DNA from: JAJDTQ01 sp965204235
GTDB lineage: Bacteria; Desulfobacterota; Binatia; UBA9968; JAJDTQ01
DNA: 64,000 nt
Reading direction: 5' to 3'
NCBI GenBank assembly: GCA_965204235.1
Contig: OZ241979.1
Span: 1,240,001-1,304,000, forward strand
Shown here: positions 44,965 through 53,736 of the stretch, in pieces
How positions within the stretch are numbered: position 1 is the first letter of the stretch
Layout of the letters: each line of letters opens with the position of its first letter
Position numbers and translations under genes: made by a program
Notes under the pieces: generated by a model
Told to the model about the DNA's origin: nothing
What the model saw: the letters and a program-made list of their open reading frames with translations, nothing else
Databases searched by the model: none

Positions 44965-47900
44965 TCAGAACATCTCCGACTGCTCGACTAGTTCGGCGCG
45001 GGCGAGACGGGCGACCTCTGGCCAGCTCTGGACGAGCGCGTTGTAGGACAGGGCTTCCGCGGCGCGGCTCCGGCGCTCGGCGACCGCGTAGAGGCGGTAG
45101 GCGAGCTCGCGGCCAGTCTCGGCGACCCCGCCGAGTTGGCGGACGAGTCCCGCGGCCGCGGTCTCGCCCCCGGTTTCCAGGGCGCGGATGAGTTGATGGA
45201 CCGTTTCCCAGGCGGTCAGCCTCGGGTCCGTGGTCGGGTCCCAGTCCGCGGAAAGCTCCCCCGGCTTCAGCAACCGGACCTTGCCGGCCTTCGATGCGAG
45301 GATACCGGCCTCGGCCAGCCCGTCCACGCTGGTATTTTTGGCCTTGGACAGGGTTTCGGCAACGCCGTAGTCGCCGGGTGCAAAACCGTGCTGCTCGAAC
45401 CACGCCAGCGCCCAGCGGCTATCCGCGTCGAAGTCGCCCTCCTGCTCCGCAAGGGTTTCGTCGAGGGTCTGGTTGATGAGCGCCAGCGCCTCCCGGACTG
45501 ACACCGGCTTGCCGGAAGCATCGAGCACCCTGGCGTAACGGGTATAGACCGCCATGCCGGGACCGATGGCCGCCTGCGCGAGATCCACCGGGGCGATGTT
45601 GCCGGATTGCAGGTGGGTGAGGGCGGCCGGAAGCTCGGCTTTGAGCGCTGTCACGAACTGCCGGCGGGTAGCGAGGGATGCATCGGCGGGGTGCTTGCGG
45701 CAGACGAGGACGATGGAGGAAGCGAGGGCGTTTGAAGACATGCCTCTCAGGCGGCTGGCGTTCTCGGTACGAATCGGCCACGTGCCGGTGATGGCGAAGC
45801 CGGAGCGGATCACCGCGTCGAGAAAGGTTTCCCATCCGGTGGAAATGGTGCTGCCATCACCGTTCATTTCAGATTGTTTGAAGGCGTAGTAAATGGCGAT
45901 TGGGAAAGTCGGATGCGTCTGTTCGGCGAGGCGACCGAACGATTCCTTCATGCCATCGAGGAAGAAACGTTCGGCCACTTCCTTGCCGCCGTGACGGTAC
46001 GGCGTAGCGACCAACTCTTCCACCTTGGGCACCGCAAGGGTGGTGAACAAATTGGGGAAGGCCGGACGTAACGCCCGGCGCAGCCAGACGTAGAAGAAAT
46101 CGGACAGGTCGGCGTAGCCGACGTTGTCGTAGTAAGGCGGATCGGTGGAAATGACTTTATCAGTCGATAGATTTTGTATCCCGGCGTCTGCCTGCACGGC
46201 TGAACCTCGGGATTCACCATTCACACACTCGAAGCACTTGGCGAATGCGCTGGCGATCCCGCTCACGAACACTTCCCATGCCCCCGAGCTATGTCCAATG
46301 GGGTTGCCTTCAGCGAAATCCCATACCATCGGGATCGCCTGACGGCCGAAAAGCTGCCGGGGACACTGAGCGATCGGTTCCCACCTACACAAGCTGTTCC
46401 CAAGATCAGCTTGCTTGCTGAGTGCGAACCCTAGAAACACTCCCACCGCTTCGGCGTAGGCTTGAGCGCCGGCTTCACCTTCGACCAGCGACGTATCGTC
46501 GTCCAGATGTGCGGGCGTCCCGCCTGTATCGTGTTCCTGCGGGCGGGACGCCCGCGTTCCCAAGGCATTGCGTTTGACGCGCGCCATCGCCTCCGACACC
46601 AAGTCGGCGAAGGTGGTCAACGCGACCAGTTGACGGGGGGTGAACAGGTCGCTCCACTTCGTCATGCCGTAGTTGCCGACGCGGAAACCAAGCGCCTGCT
46701 GGAAGAACTCGATGTCCGGCCGCCACTCCGGTTCCGCCTCCCGGGCGCGTTCCTCATGCTCCGACGTAGGCGCCAGATAGACGCGCCCGTGACCTCCCTC
46801 GGCGACGATGGCCATCAACCGGGCGCCCATGCGGCCGGCCTTCCCCTCGGCCTTGATGTAGTCGCCGGCGATTGGCGTGTCGGACATCAGGCAGCAGAAG
46901 TTCGCACCCCGGCCCAGCTTGGTTCCTTGTGCGGGTGGGACGCCCGCGCTGCCAGAGGAGGCATGGCGGAAGGCTCGTGCGGGCGGGGTGCCCGTGTCAT
47001 CCCAGGACACGCCGTTCCCGGAACGCATGGATTCCCGCTTGCGCGGAGCCTGCCCCCGGCTCGAACGGGGGAATGACGGGGGCGGGACGCCGGATTCCGG
47101 TGCGTGGTTCCGGGGGACACCGACTTCAGGGACACCGGCTTCGGATGCGCCGGTGTCACGCTTCGCTTCCGGAGCGCCGATCTTCACCGTGAAGCGGTAG
47201 CCGCCGCCCTCGATCACCGGCTCGACATACGCCTCCTTGCCCTTTTTCGTCGAGAGCATGAACGTCGAGGCCAGCGGTACGTCCACGTCCCGGAACGCCG
47301 GGTTCGGGCTCTTGACCGTGCGCGCCCACAGCCACGCGATGACCGTCAGCTTGCGGCCCACGTACCCTTCCAGGTCCGGCCGCTCCCGCGCCATCTCCGC
47401 GGTGACCTCGACCTTCGGATATAGGTGCCCGATACGCTTCTCGGCCTCGTCGCGCATCCATTGGCCGTAGTAGCGCACGTCCTCGGCCAGCCCTTGCGCA
47501 CCCTTCCATTCCCGCCCGATCAGTGGCTCCTTGCCCTCTGACGCGCCGGGCCGTGCATCCGGGTTCACCGGCGGCCTCCCTGCGAACTTCGGCGGGATCT
47601 CGATCATCGCCTTGTTGATGAGCACCGCCACCGGGTTGAGGTCCGAGGCATGGGCTTCCAGCCCCAGGCGCTGCGCTTCCAGCGGCAGCGCGCCGCCGCC
47701 CGCAAACGGGTCGTGAAACGCCGGGAGCCGGTCGGGGTCGAACAGTTCGCCCGCCCGCGGATGATCGGCGTTTTCCTCACAAGTTCGCCGCCAGCTTGCC
47801 CGGATCTCGCCGCGGGCCGCCTGCAACAACTCCTCGTTCGTGGTGTTCTCCCACTTCACCAGTTCCTCGATGAGACGGAACAGCCGCCGCCGTTCCTTCT

Positions 47901-48126
47901 CCTGGTCTTCCTCCGCGGGGAACAGTTCCGGCCACCCGGAAGGGTCGTCCACCATCTGCGCAAAAATCACCGCCCGCGCCGCGGCCAACGGTCGCCGCGC
48001 CCACCACAGATGCAGCGTGCTCGGGTGCCCATGCCGGATGGACTTCTCTCGTGCCGACGCCGCATTGATGGCGTCGAGCGGCAGCGCCACTTCGATGAGC
48101 TTCTTCTTCACTTGACCCATTCGCAT
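44965..48126 (-). CDS. DUF1156 DNA methylase, copy 2
   Basis: This 1053-residue paralogue of the methylase at 29078-32272 has the same EVALPLDAINAASAREKS start, motif I HDPFAGGGALPLEA and catalytic DPPYYDN. The DPPY neighbourhood is nearly identical in both, so activity is likely retained. The middle part (DIEFFQQALGFRVGNYG) and the pre-DPPY region (FEGN-like segments) differ, which could change the target or partner. The ATG at 48126 (or 48120) overlaps the hipA 3' end. Unlike copy 1 it is not next to a helicase or a DUF499 ATPase; its neighbours are hipA and DUF1828. It too contains in-frame palindromic inserts. Confidence 0.88.
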   Translation of the reverse strand: MRMGQVKKKLIEVALPLDAINAASAREKSIRHGHPSTLHLWWARRPLAAARAVIFAQMVDDPSGWPELFPAEEDQEKERRRLFRLIEELVKWENTTNEELLQAARGEIRASWRRTCEENADHPRAGELFDPDRLPAFHDPFAGGGALPLEAQRLGLEAHASDLNPVAVLINKAMIEIPPKFAGRPPVNPDARPGASEGKEPLIGREWKGAQGLAEDVRYYGQWMRDEAEKRIGHLYPKVEVTAEMARERPDLEGYVGRKLTVIAWLWARTVKSPNPAFRDVDVPLASTFMLSTKKGKEAYVEPVIEGGGYRFTVKIGAPEAKRDTGASEAGVPEVGVPRNHAPESGVPPPSFPRSSRGQAPRKRESMRSGNGVSWDDTGTPPARAFRHASSGSAGVPPAQGTKLGRGANFCCLMSDTPIAGDYIKAEGKAGRMGARLMAIVAEGGHGRVYLAPTSEHEERAREAEPEWRPDIEFFQQALGFRVGNYGMTKWSDLFTPRQLVALTTFADLVSEAMARVKRNALGTRASRPQEHDTGGTPAHLDDDTSLVEGEAGAQAYAEAVGVFLGFALSKQADLGNSLCRWEPIAQCPRQLFGRQAIPMVWDFAEGNPIGHSSGAWEVFVSGIASAFAKCFECVNGESRGSAVQADAGIQNLSTDKVISTDPPYYDNVGYADLSDFFYVWLRRALRPAFPNLFTTLAVPKVEELVATPYRHGGKEVAERFFLDGMKESFGRLAEQTHPTFPIAIYYAFKQSEMNGDGSTISTGWETFLDAVIRSGFAITGTWPIRTENASRLRGMSSNALASSIVLVCRKHPADASLATRRQFVTALKAELPAALTHLQSGNIAPVDLAQAAIGPGMAVYTRYARVLDASGKPVSVREALALINQTLDETLAEQEGDFDADSRWALAWFEQHGFAPGDYGVAETLSKAKNTSVDGLAEAGILASKAGKVRLLKPGELSADWDPTTDPRLTAWETVHQLIRALETGGETAAAGLVRQLGGVAETGRELAYRLYAVAERRSRAAEALSYNALVQSWPEVARLARAELVEQSEMF
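46503..46564 (+). repeat. Palindromic element in methylase copy 2, at the same site as in copy 1
   Basis: GCGGGCGTCCCGCC and GGCGGGACGCCCGC arms with a short loop, encoding GTRASRP...GGTPA. It occupies the position of the element at 30645-30707 in the paralogous gene but differs in the loop and in its right-hand flank. Confidence 0.7.
46915..47175 (+). repeat. Cluster of palindromic repeats forming a linker in methylase copy 2
   Basis: This encodes about 85 residues between GAPE and GTKLGRGANF. It holds half copies of the GGGACGCCCGCGCT family (about 46931 and 46979) and the ATTCCCGCTTGCGCGG palindrome, which here is interrupted by an extra GCCTGCCCCCGGCTCG segment (about 47048-47064). The linker is longer and differently built than in copy 1, yet stays in frame. 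Confidence 0.6.
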
Positions 48127-49310
48127 ACGTCGGCAAGTCTCTCGTTCATGCCGGCGCCGTTCAGGGGAGACAGGTTCCACCCCTCCTGTTCCATCTCCAT
48201 GCTCGTTTCCCGCATCCGCTCGGAGAGCGTGTGGGCTCGCCCAAGGGCTTGCTCCGGGTCCAGCCCGCACTTCCGTGCTTCCACCAGGAGGCCCTTCTTC
48301 GTGACTTTATCGACTCGATACGTGTTCCCGATCTTCCAGGCCATGCCCCTTTCGAGCTCCGGGTAAACCAGGGTGCAGATGGCGTCGTAGATGGGCGCCA
48401 GCCGCTCTCCGCCCTCCTTCGGATACTGGATGGAGAAATTCTTTGCATGTTTGTCTTCGTCTCCGATAAGCCATGCGAACATCACCTGGTCCCACAATCC
48501 CCAGCCTCCCACTCCGCTTCGTGTGAAGTATTCCCGCAGACCGGGGCCTCCGTAAGCCTGGTATTTCCGTCGGGTTCCCAGTGCCTGTGCGAAGTCTTCC
48601 TGATGAATGCGCTCTCCCCGCGGTGTTCGGTCGAAGCGCGTGACGACGAGGACGCGGTGCTTCCCGAACCTTTCGTTCCGGGTCTTCGCGGCGGGGAGTC
48701 CGCTGCGCCGTGCGATTTCCATGCAGGCGTGTTCGTTGTCCACGAGTCCCGGAAAACGCTTCGGCTCCGGTTTGACGATATGGGTCGAGGGGTATCCCCC
48801 GACAGGCCAACTCCACTCCCCACCCGGCTCCTCCACCAGCCCGAACTTCCACTGCGCCCCCGCAAGGGACAATCTCGCCGCGTGCTTGGCCGGACCCAAG
48901 GGAGCCATGTCCAGCCCGTCGATCATCTGTTCGATCTCTTCTTCGAGCACCGGTATCTTCCACGAATTCCGTTTTCCTCCCTGGGGCACGATTTCTACCG
49001 CGCCTGCGCATTCTCTCCCGATCGATTCGAGCATCGAATACGTTGACATCCGGCTCACGCCCGCCTGTGCCGCGATCCGATCGCGCCGTTCCCCTTCGGG
49101 CAACAGTCCGTCCAGCCACATCCCCGCCTCTCTCCGGGCGGAAGGACCCTCCTTGAGCGGCAGGCGCCTCGACAACGCGACCGCTCCGTCGTCTTTCAGG
49201 TATCCTGCGTCGTACTCGAACTGGATTTCGCCGGCCTGCTGGTTGCGGTACACGGTCCCCGCGAGTTTTCCGTACAGGAATACTTGCAGTCCCGCTCGAT
49301 TCGCCGTCAT
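48108..49310 (-). CDS. HipA-family Ser/Thr kinase without a HipB partner
   Basis: This 400-residue HipA-like kinase has the N-terminal couple domain (about 10-110), the ATP-site LSLAGAQWKFGL (148-159), STHIVKPEP (K180), the catalytic loop GDEDKHAKN (283-291, with D286 and N291) and the metal-binding Asp of APIYDA (309). All catalytic residues seem present. HipA toxins phosphorylate tRNA synthetases or other targets and are normally held by HipB. No helix-turn-helix gene lies upstream; the gene overlaps the Schlafen-like gene by four bases and the methylase gene downstream. The neighbour or the methylase may take the antitoxin role; this is speculation. Confidence 0.88.
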   Translation of the reverse strand: MTANRAGLQVFLYGKLAGTVYRNQQAGEIQFEYDAGYLKDDGAVALSRRLPLKEGPSARREAGMWLDGLLPEGERRDRIAAQAGVSRMSTYSMLESIGRECAGAVEIVPQGGKRNSWKIPVLEEEIEQMIDGLDMAPLGPAKHAARLSLAGAQWKFGLVEEPGGEWSWPVGGYPSTHIVKPEPKRFPGLVDNEHACMEIARRSGLPAAKTRNERFGKHRVLVVTRFDRTPRGERIHQEDFAQALGTRRKYQAYGGPGLREYFTRSGVGGWGLWDQVMFAWLIGDEDKHAKNFSIQYPKEGGERLAPIYDAICTLVYPELERGMAWKIGNTYRVDKVTKKGLLVEARKCGLDPEQALGRAHTLSERMRETSMEMEQEGWNLSPLNGAGMNERLADVCEWVK

Positions 49311-50188
49311 GCCTCCGCTCTCACCGTGCAGTGGACCCTGTTCGGCTCGACCTGGAACTCAGGCTCCGGTTGGCCGTTGGCCCGCAACTCCCGCCGTGCG
49401 GCCGGGATGCCGAACCCGTACCGCTGCACCAGACCGAGCACGCGCATCGCCTCTGCCAAGATCGGGTTGCGGTAATCCACGACGCCCGGCTGGCCGAAGG
49501 CGCCTGCGGTCACGGCGCCGTAAGGGCCGCCGGGGCTGATGATCTCGATACGGTCGTCGAACCAGTACACCCGGACCGGGGCGTTGGTGCCCTCGTAGGT
49601 CCGGTGCATGACCGCGTTGCGAACGAGCTGTTGCAGGGCGCCGAGGGGATAGGCGGAGCGGCGCGTTTCGACGGGGCCGGACGTGAAGTCCACCGCGGTG
49701 CGGTTATGGGCGATGAGCTTGTCGTCCAGCCGGCGGATCATGTCGGCCACCGTTCCGTCACAGCGGGCTTCGTCAACCACCTCGCCGCCCCATTCGTTGC
49801 CGCCGATTCGCAAAAACTGGATGTAGGCGCCCGGCAGGTGGTCGAGCGGGCGCCTGCCCAGGACGAGAACCCCCGCCACCGTCGGAATGGGGTCCTCGTT
49901 CGAGACGATCATCTTGGCCGCGGCCAACCGCTCCTCGATGGTCCGGTCTTTCGTGGCGAGGGTCTCGGGATCACCCGCCGCCGGCAGGTACTCGTCCCGG
50001 AAACGTCCCGTTCCCAGGTCGGCCAAGCCGGCGGAACGAACCGGCCGCGCGTCTTCCGCGAAAGCGCAGACCGCTTCCCGGATCCTCGCCGGGGAGTAAC
50101 CCTGCAAGGACTCCTTGCGTTCGACCCGGTCGGATTCGAGGTCCGCCATCATGGCTTCGGTCTCACGGTCTGAATAGACGTCCGTCAT
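49307..50188 (-). CDS. Schlafen-like/GHKL protein with most of its AlbA_2 domain deleted
   Basis: This 293-residue paralogue of the 394-residue protein at 22593-23777 keeps the first part of the AlbA_2 domain (MMADLESDRVERKES, then EAVCAFAED). It then jumps through an Arg/Ala-rich junction to GRFRDEYLPAA, losing about 100 residues, including the IGVDD core. The GHKL-like part is intact: NAVMHRTYE, DRIEIISPGGPYG and RYGFGIPAA. It overlaps hipA (ATGA) and is the first gene of the five-gene hipA-methylase operon, 113 bases after the PIN gene. It may have kept only ATPase or scaffold function. Confidence 0.75.
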   Translation of the reverse strand: MTDVYSDRETEAMMADLESDRVERKESLQGYSPARIREAVCAFAEDARPVRSAGLADLGTGRFRDEYLPAAGDPETLATKDRTIEERLAAAKMIVSNEDPIPTVAGVLVLGRRPLDHLPGAYIQFLRIGGNEWGGEVVDEARCDGTVADMIRRLDDKLIAHNRTAVDFTSGPVETRRSAYPLGALQQLVRNAVMHRTYEGTNAPVRVYWFDDRIEIISPGGPYGAVTAGAFGQPGVVDYRNPILAEAMRVLGLVQRYGFGIPAARRELRANGQPEPEFQVEPNRVHCTVRAEA

Positions 50189-50301
50189 TGCGTTACCCCG
50201 GGGTGCGCAAGTCTGCCATCAGGATTCGGCATCAAGCGGTTCGATTCTTGTTCATCTCTCCACCGCAGCCGCTTTTCGGGACAGAAGCCCCCTATACGGG
50301 G

Positions 50302-50766
50302 TCAAAGCAACGGTGGTTGGCCTGTCCATCGAGGCATCTGAATGCTCAGTGAACCGAGTGGTATCCGACCGTCCCATTTCAACAGACCCGTGTCAAACGT
50401 TTCGAGCAGGTTGCAACGAAGATCCAGGGCTACGGCAAGATGTATGGCATCTCTCGGATGGAGGTTGTAATCCCAACACAGCCTCTGGGATTCATTGGCG
50501 ATGCTGCGGTCGATCATCCTCCATTTGATGTAATCGTTTTCAAAGAACTCTTGTACCTTGATTCTCATTTCCCGTGGAATGGGTGAAGTAGAATGCCTTG
50601 GTCGAACGACTTCAACCTGAACGACAGGTGACACATAGATGTCGGTCTCGGATTGTCTTGCCTGCTCCAGGATCCGTTCGCAATCCTCCGCTCCTGCTTC
50701 ATCGTTGAGAAGGGCCAGAAAGCATGATGCGTCCCAGAATCGTCGGACCCGTCCGGCGGCAACCAT
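50302..50766 (-). CDS. PIN-domain ribonuclease (VapC-like toxin)
   Basis: This 154-residue protein has the four acidic PIN residues in order: D12 in RFWDASCFLALL, E52 in QVEVVRP, D106 in HPRDAIHLAVA and D125 in LLETFDTG. PIN toxins cleave RNA (tRNA or rRNA) in the cytosol. The ATG overlaps the TAA of the upstream gene (TAATG), a typical toxin-antitoxin coupling, but that upstream product is much larger than a VapB antitoxin. The C-terminal 20 residues are Pro-rich. Confidence 0.82.
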   Translation of the reverse strand: MVAAGRVRRFWDASCFLALLNDEAGAEDCERILEQARQSETDIYVSPVVQVEVVRPRHSTSPIPREMRIKVQEFFENDYIKWRMIDRSIANESQRLCWDYNLHPRDAIHLAVALDLRCNLLETFDTGLLKWDGRIPLGSLSIQMPRWTGQPPLL

Positions 50767-51548
50767 TACTGTTTCCTCACATACCGGGACCACTCATTGA
50801 TATCCACCTTGTCGTCCGAAAACAGGCCACGCATGTCCTTGGCCTGGGGCAAAGGCCCACGTCCCAAGGGGGAAAACGAATCGACCTTGATCGACGTGGG
50901 TTCTCCCTGAACGTTGAACCTCACTTCACCGCTCACCGATAGGCGGCAGCCCAGATATTCGATCACCCGGTTCAGCGTCTCCCGGTCGCACCTGCATTGG
51001 ATCCGGCGATCGGTGATGGCATCGTAGATGGCGAACTGCACTCCGCCGTGTATGGAGAGAGCTTCCAGGGCGCCTTCTACGGAACCGACGGCAACCGACG
51101 TCGTCCCCATGAGCTGGTCCACATGCACGACAATGCGTCTTGTAAGGAACACCTGTTGCGGCGGTATCGATCCTTCGCCTCCGAAGATGGCAATGGATCC
51201 CTTATCGGGAGCAACGGAAACCGCGAGTGCCTTCGCCCGCTTGAGGGCGTCGTCCGTAAAGTGGTCCGGGCGGCTTGGCTCTCTTTCAATTTTACTGAGT
51301 CCGGAGAGGGCAGCGGAGATAATCGCATCCACACAATCGGGTCCATATCGAGGTTCCGGCTCCGCTCTTACGGCCAGATTGGCGCTGCCCATTCGCAAGT
51401 CCGATACATACCAGCGAAGGTTCCGTGCGCCGGATACGGCGAACTCCAGTTCGGACAACAAACCGGACAGCTCGCCTGCGGCATTGAGAAAAACCTCCAG
51501 CGGGATGTCGTCTCCCTCGAGGCTCAATCCGATGTTCCGATTATCCAT
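50766..51548 (-). CDS. Unrecognised 260-residue protein coupled to the PIN toxin
   Basis: The product begins MDNRNIGLSLEGDDIPLEVF and ends NEWSRYVRKQ. It is soluble with alternating strands and helices and has no motif I recognise. It is not a DNA-binding antitoxin of usual type (no AbrB, RHH, Phd or HTH pattern). The ATG at 51548 has a GGGGAG upstream. Stop and start overlap with the PIN gene suggests that it controls or assists the nuclease. Its start lies inside the small ORF upstream, so the chain of coupled genes reaches back to the DUF262 gene. Confidence 0.7.
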   Translation of the reverse strand: MDNRNIGLSLEGDDIPLEVFLNAAGELSGLLSELEFAVSGARNLRWYVSDLRMGSANLAVRAEPEPRYGPDCVDAIISAALSGLSKIEREPSRPDHFTDDALKRAKALAVSVAPDKGSIAIFGGEGSIPPQQVFLTRRIVVHVDQLMGTTSVAVGSVEGALEALSIHGGVQFAIYDAITDRRIQCRCDRETLNRVIEYLGCRLSVSGEVRFNVQGEPTSIKVDSFSPLGRGPLPQAKDMRGLFSDDKVDINEWSRYVRKQ

Positions 51549-51739
51549 TGGTGCGGCCGCTCCCCTGCCGCGTGGTCCGCGGAAATGACTTCGCGCCGAC
51601 CCCATTGGCTTTCACTATACAACCGTCGTCCTTGTCCGTCGATCCTGGCTTCAGCCGGGCAACCGGCCAAGCTTCCCGGAGCCGTCACCCACACGGCCAT
51701 GTCCGGGACGAACTCTTCCGAACAGGCGTCCGTCGTCAT
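51524..51739 (-). CDS. Small 71-residue coupled ORF between the DUF262 and PIN-associated genes
   Basis: The ATG at 51739 overlaps the DUF262 stop (ATGA), and the frame stays open for 71 codons, overlapping the next start by 25 bases. The product is hydrophilic with an MTTDACSEEFVPDMAVWVTA start and no recognised domain. The exact coupling on both sides argues for a real gene, but there is no independent support. Confidence 0.4.
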   Translation of the reverse strand: MTTDACSEEFVPDMAVWVTAPGSLAGCPAEARIDGQGRRLYSESQWGRREVISADHAAGERPHQWIIGTSD

Positions 51740-53445
51740 GCGAAATCCGATCTCCACAAGTGCACCGCTCGTCCCGCAAGCCTGCGCTGGCGTTCGTCCA
51801 CCAGCTCCGGCGTCCATCTTTCGGGCGCCATCTCCGGGATCTGCCGGGTGAGGGCATAGGCGCTATTGCCATAGGCGTCGAGCTTGCCCGTATAGACGCT
51901 GTTTCCCACGTTGCGGTTGGCGGCGGGCTCCAGGAGGGTGAGGTTGCCGAGTCGATACACGGACGCTTCCCGCCGTTCGGCGGGGAAAGCCTCTTTCCAG
52001 GCGTCCACGGGATGCTCCGGGAGGATATGCTCGATGCTGCCGGGGTCGGTCTCCGGATCGCAGGCACGGCCCGCGGCGTCCTGTTCGAGCCGCGCGAGGA
52101 TGTATTTTGCGAGCTTCTTCCTCTGGCCGCGCGTATTGACCACAAGCAGGGCGCAGTTCTGCCTTGTCCGTTCGTCGTCCACGTAGATCGGCTTGAGATG
52201 CTCGAACACGGTGGCCGGGGTGCGGGTATCGCCGTCCATGACCGCTTTTGCGGCACGGTGGTAAGCCGGTTCGAGGGCGTTGGTGTTGAGGCCGCTGACC
52301 ACCGTGTAGCGGAACGAGATCACGCTGACGAGCTTCAACACACGCACGAAGTCGTTTTCGGCAAAAGACTTCCAGGCCGCGAACAGCAGCGGCATTGCCT
52401 GCCGCACCCGAAACAGGTTGAGGTCGCGGATGTATTCCTTCGCATCGGGCAAGTCCATCCAGTAACCGTGGTTCGGGTCCGAGACCGCGGCGAACAACTC
52501 GGCGCGGCCTTCGAGATCGTCAAGGAGCTCGAAGACTTCGGCCGCCGTCCTCGTCCGGTCCCGCACCAGCTTGAACAGCCGCTGGCTCCGAACCTTGGGC
52601 TGCTCGCAGAGCAGGTGGTAGCGAAGGAACTCCGGGAAACGCTCCTGGTCCACCGTGGCCACGAGCGACCGCCAGCGGCGCTGGAGGGCTTCGAGATCGG
52701 CGGTGACGTTGACTCGCGAGAACAGATAGTTCTTGAGCAGGTCGGTGGTCGTCAACTCCAGCCCGCGCGCGTTGAGCGTCTCGAAGACGGTATAGGCGTT
52801 CAACTCGTCGTCCACGGTAATCAGAATGAAGAGAAGCTGACGGGCCACCGTCTCGGACAGAAGGGCGGCCGCAGCCCGACCGTCGTCACGCAATTCATCC
52901 AAGGCATCGAGTTGCTTGCCAAAGTAACGAAAACAATCCCGGAGGAGGCGGTTCGACTTCGGCAGCCCCCTCGGGTTGCGCGGCTCCCTGAGTTGGACCA
53001 GATAGTCCTGGTAGAAAGCATTGTCCGTTTCGTTCAGGTAGAGGCGGCTGCTTTCGATGAGCGACGCCGGGTCTTTTTCTCCAACGAAGCGGTTGCGGAG
53101 CTCCCGTCCCCGTTCCCGGTTTGCATCGGGATCGGTTCCGCTCTCGGCCATGGCCTGCAGCTTGGCAATCACCGCGAGCGCAAGAAGGCTGAGCGTGGCG
53201 AGACGCTGCTGGCCGTCGATGACGAGGAACTCGCGGTCGTTCTTCCCTTCGACGACGAGGGCGCCCAGATAGTGGCGGTCTTCCGGGCGCGGCCTCAGAT
53301 CGACGAGGTCGTTCCCGAGGTCCTCCCACTGTTCCTCCGACCAGGAGTAGTCGCGCTGGTACGGAGGCGTCCGATACGACCTGCCGTTGCCGATCAACTC
53401 CAGGTAGTTGATCGTGCGAGTACTCAGGATGTTCGTTCCCGCCAC
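51736..53445 (-). CDS. DUF262/DUF1524 protein (GmrSD-like nuclease)
   Basis: This 569-residue protein combines an N-terminal DUF262 domain (PYQRDYSW at 28-35 and the ParB-like DGQQR motif at 77-81) with a C-terminal DUF1524 HNH-type nuclease (IEHILPEHP at about 465, then GNLTLLEPAANRNVGN). GmrSD enzymes of this layout are NTP-dependent type IV restriction systems cutting modified phage DNA. Both halves are complete here in one chain. It is the first gene of a four-gene chain ending in the PIN toxin. The 291-base gap upstream (53446-53736), divergent from the thiolase gene, shows no other gene. Confidence 0.87.
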   Translation of the reverse strand: MAGTNILSTRTINYLELIGNGRSYRTPPYQRDYSWSEEQWEDLGNDLVDLRPRPEDRHYLGALVVEGKNDREFLVIDGQQRLATLSLLALAVIAKLQAMAESGTDPDANRERGRELRNRFVGEKDPASLIESSRLYLNETDNAFYQDYLVQLREPRNPRGLPKSNRLLRDCFRYFGKQLDALDELRDDGRAAAALLSETVARQLLFILITVDDELNAYTVFETLNARGLELTTTDLLKNYLFSRVNVTADLEALQRRWRSLVATVDQERFPEFLRYHLLCEQPKVRSQRLFKLVRDRTRTAAEVFELLDDLEGRAELFAAVSDPNHGYWMDLPDAKEYIRDLNLFRVRQAMPLLFAAWKSFAENDFVRVLKLVSVISFRYTVVSGLNTNALEPAYHRAAKAVMDGDTRTPATVFEHLKPIYVDDERTRQNCALLVVNTRGQRKKLAKYILARLEQDAAGRACDPETDPGSIEHILPEHPVDAWKEAFPAERREASVYRLGNLTLLEPAANRNVGNSVYTGKLDAYGNSAYALTRQIPEMAPERWTPELVDERQRRLAGRAVHLWRSDFA

Positions 53446-53736
53446 CGGGAGTATCCCTTCCGATCCTTCACGCAGACCTCAATCGCTGCCGTAGAGTATG
53501 AAGGATAACCATGCGGCGCCGTCGGCGCAATCGCAACGTGGACCGAGGCCGGAACCATACGACGAGGAGCGACCGGCGGTCGGCTCCTCGCCGCGGTCGC
53601 ACCGCGCCTCACCGCGGCGCGGGCCCGCGCCGCCGACGCCCGTCTCCCCTCGCCCTGACTCGGCGTTTCGTGTATCGTACCCGTCGGGTCGAAAGCGAAC
53701 GAGAATGAACCCCCAATCACCACCGGGAGGGATCCC

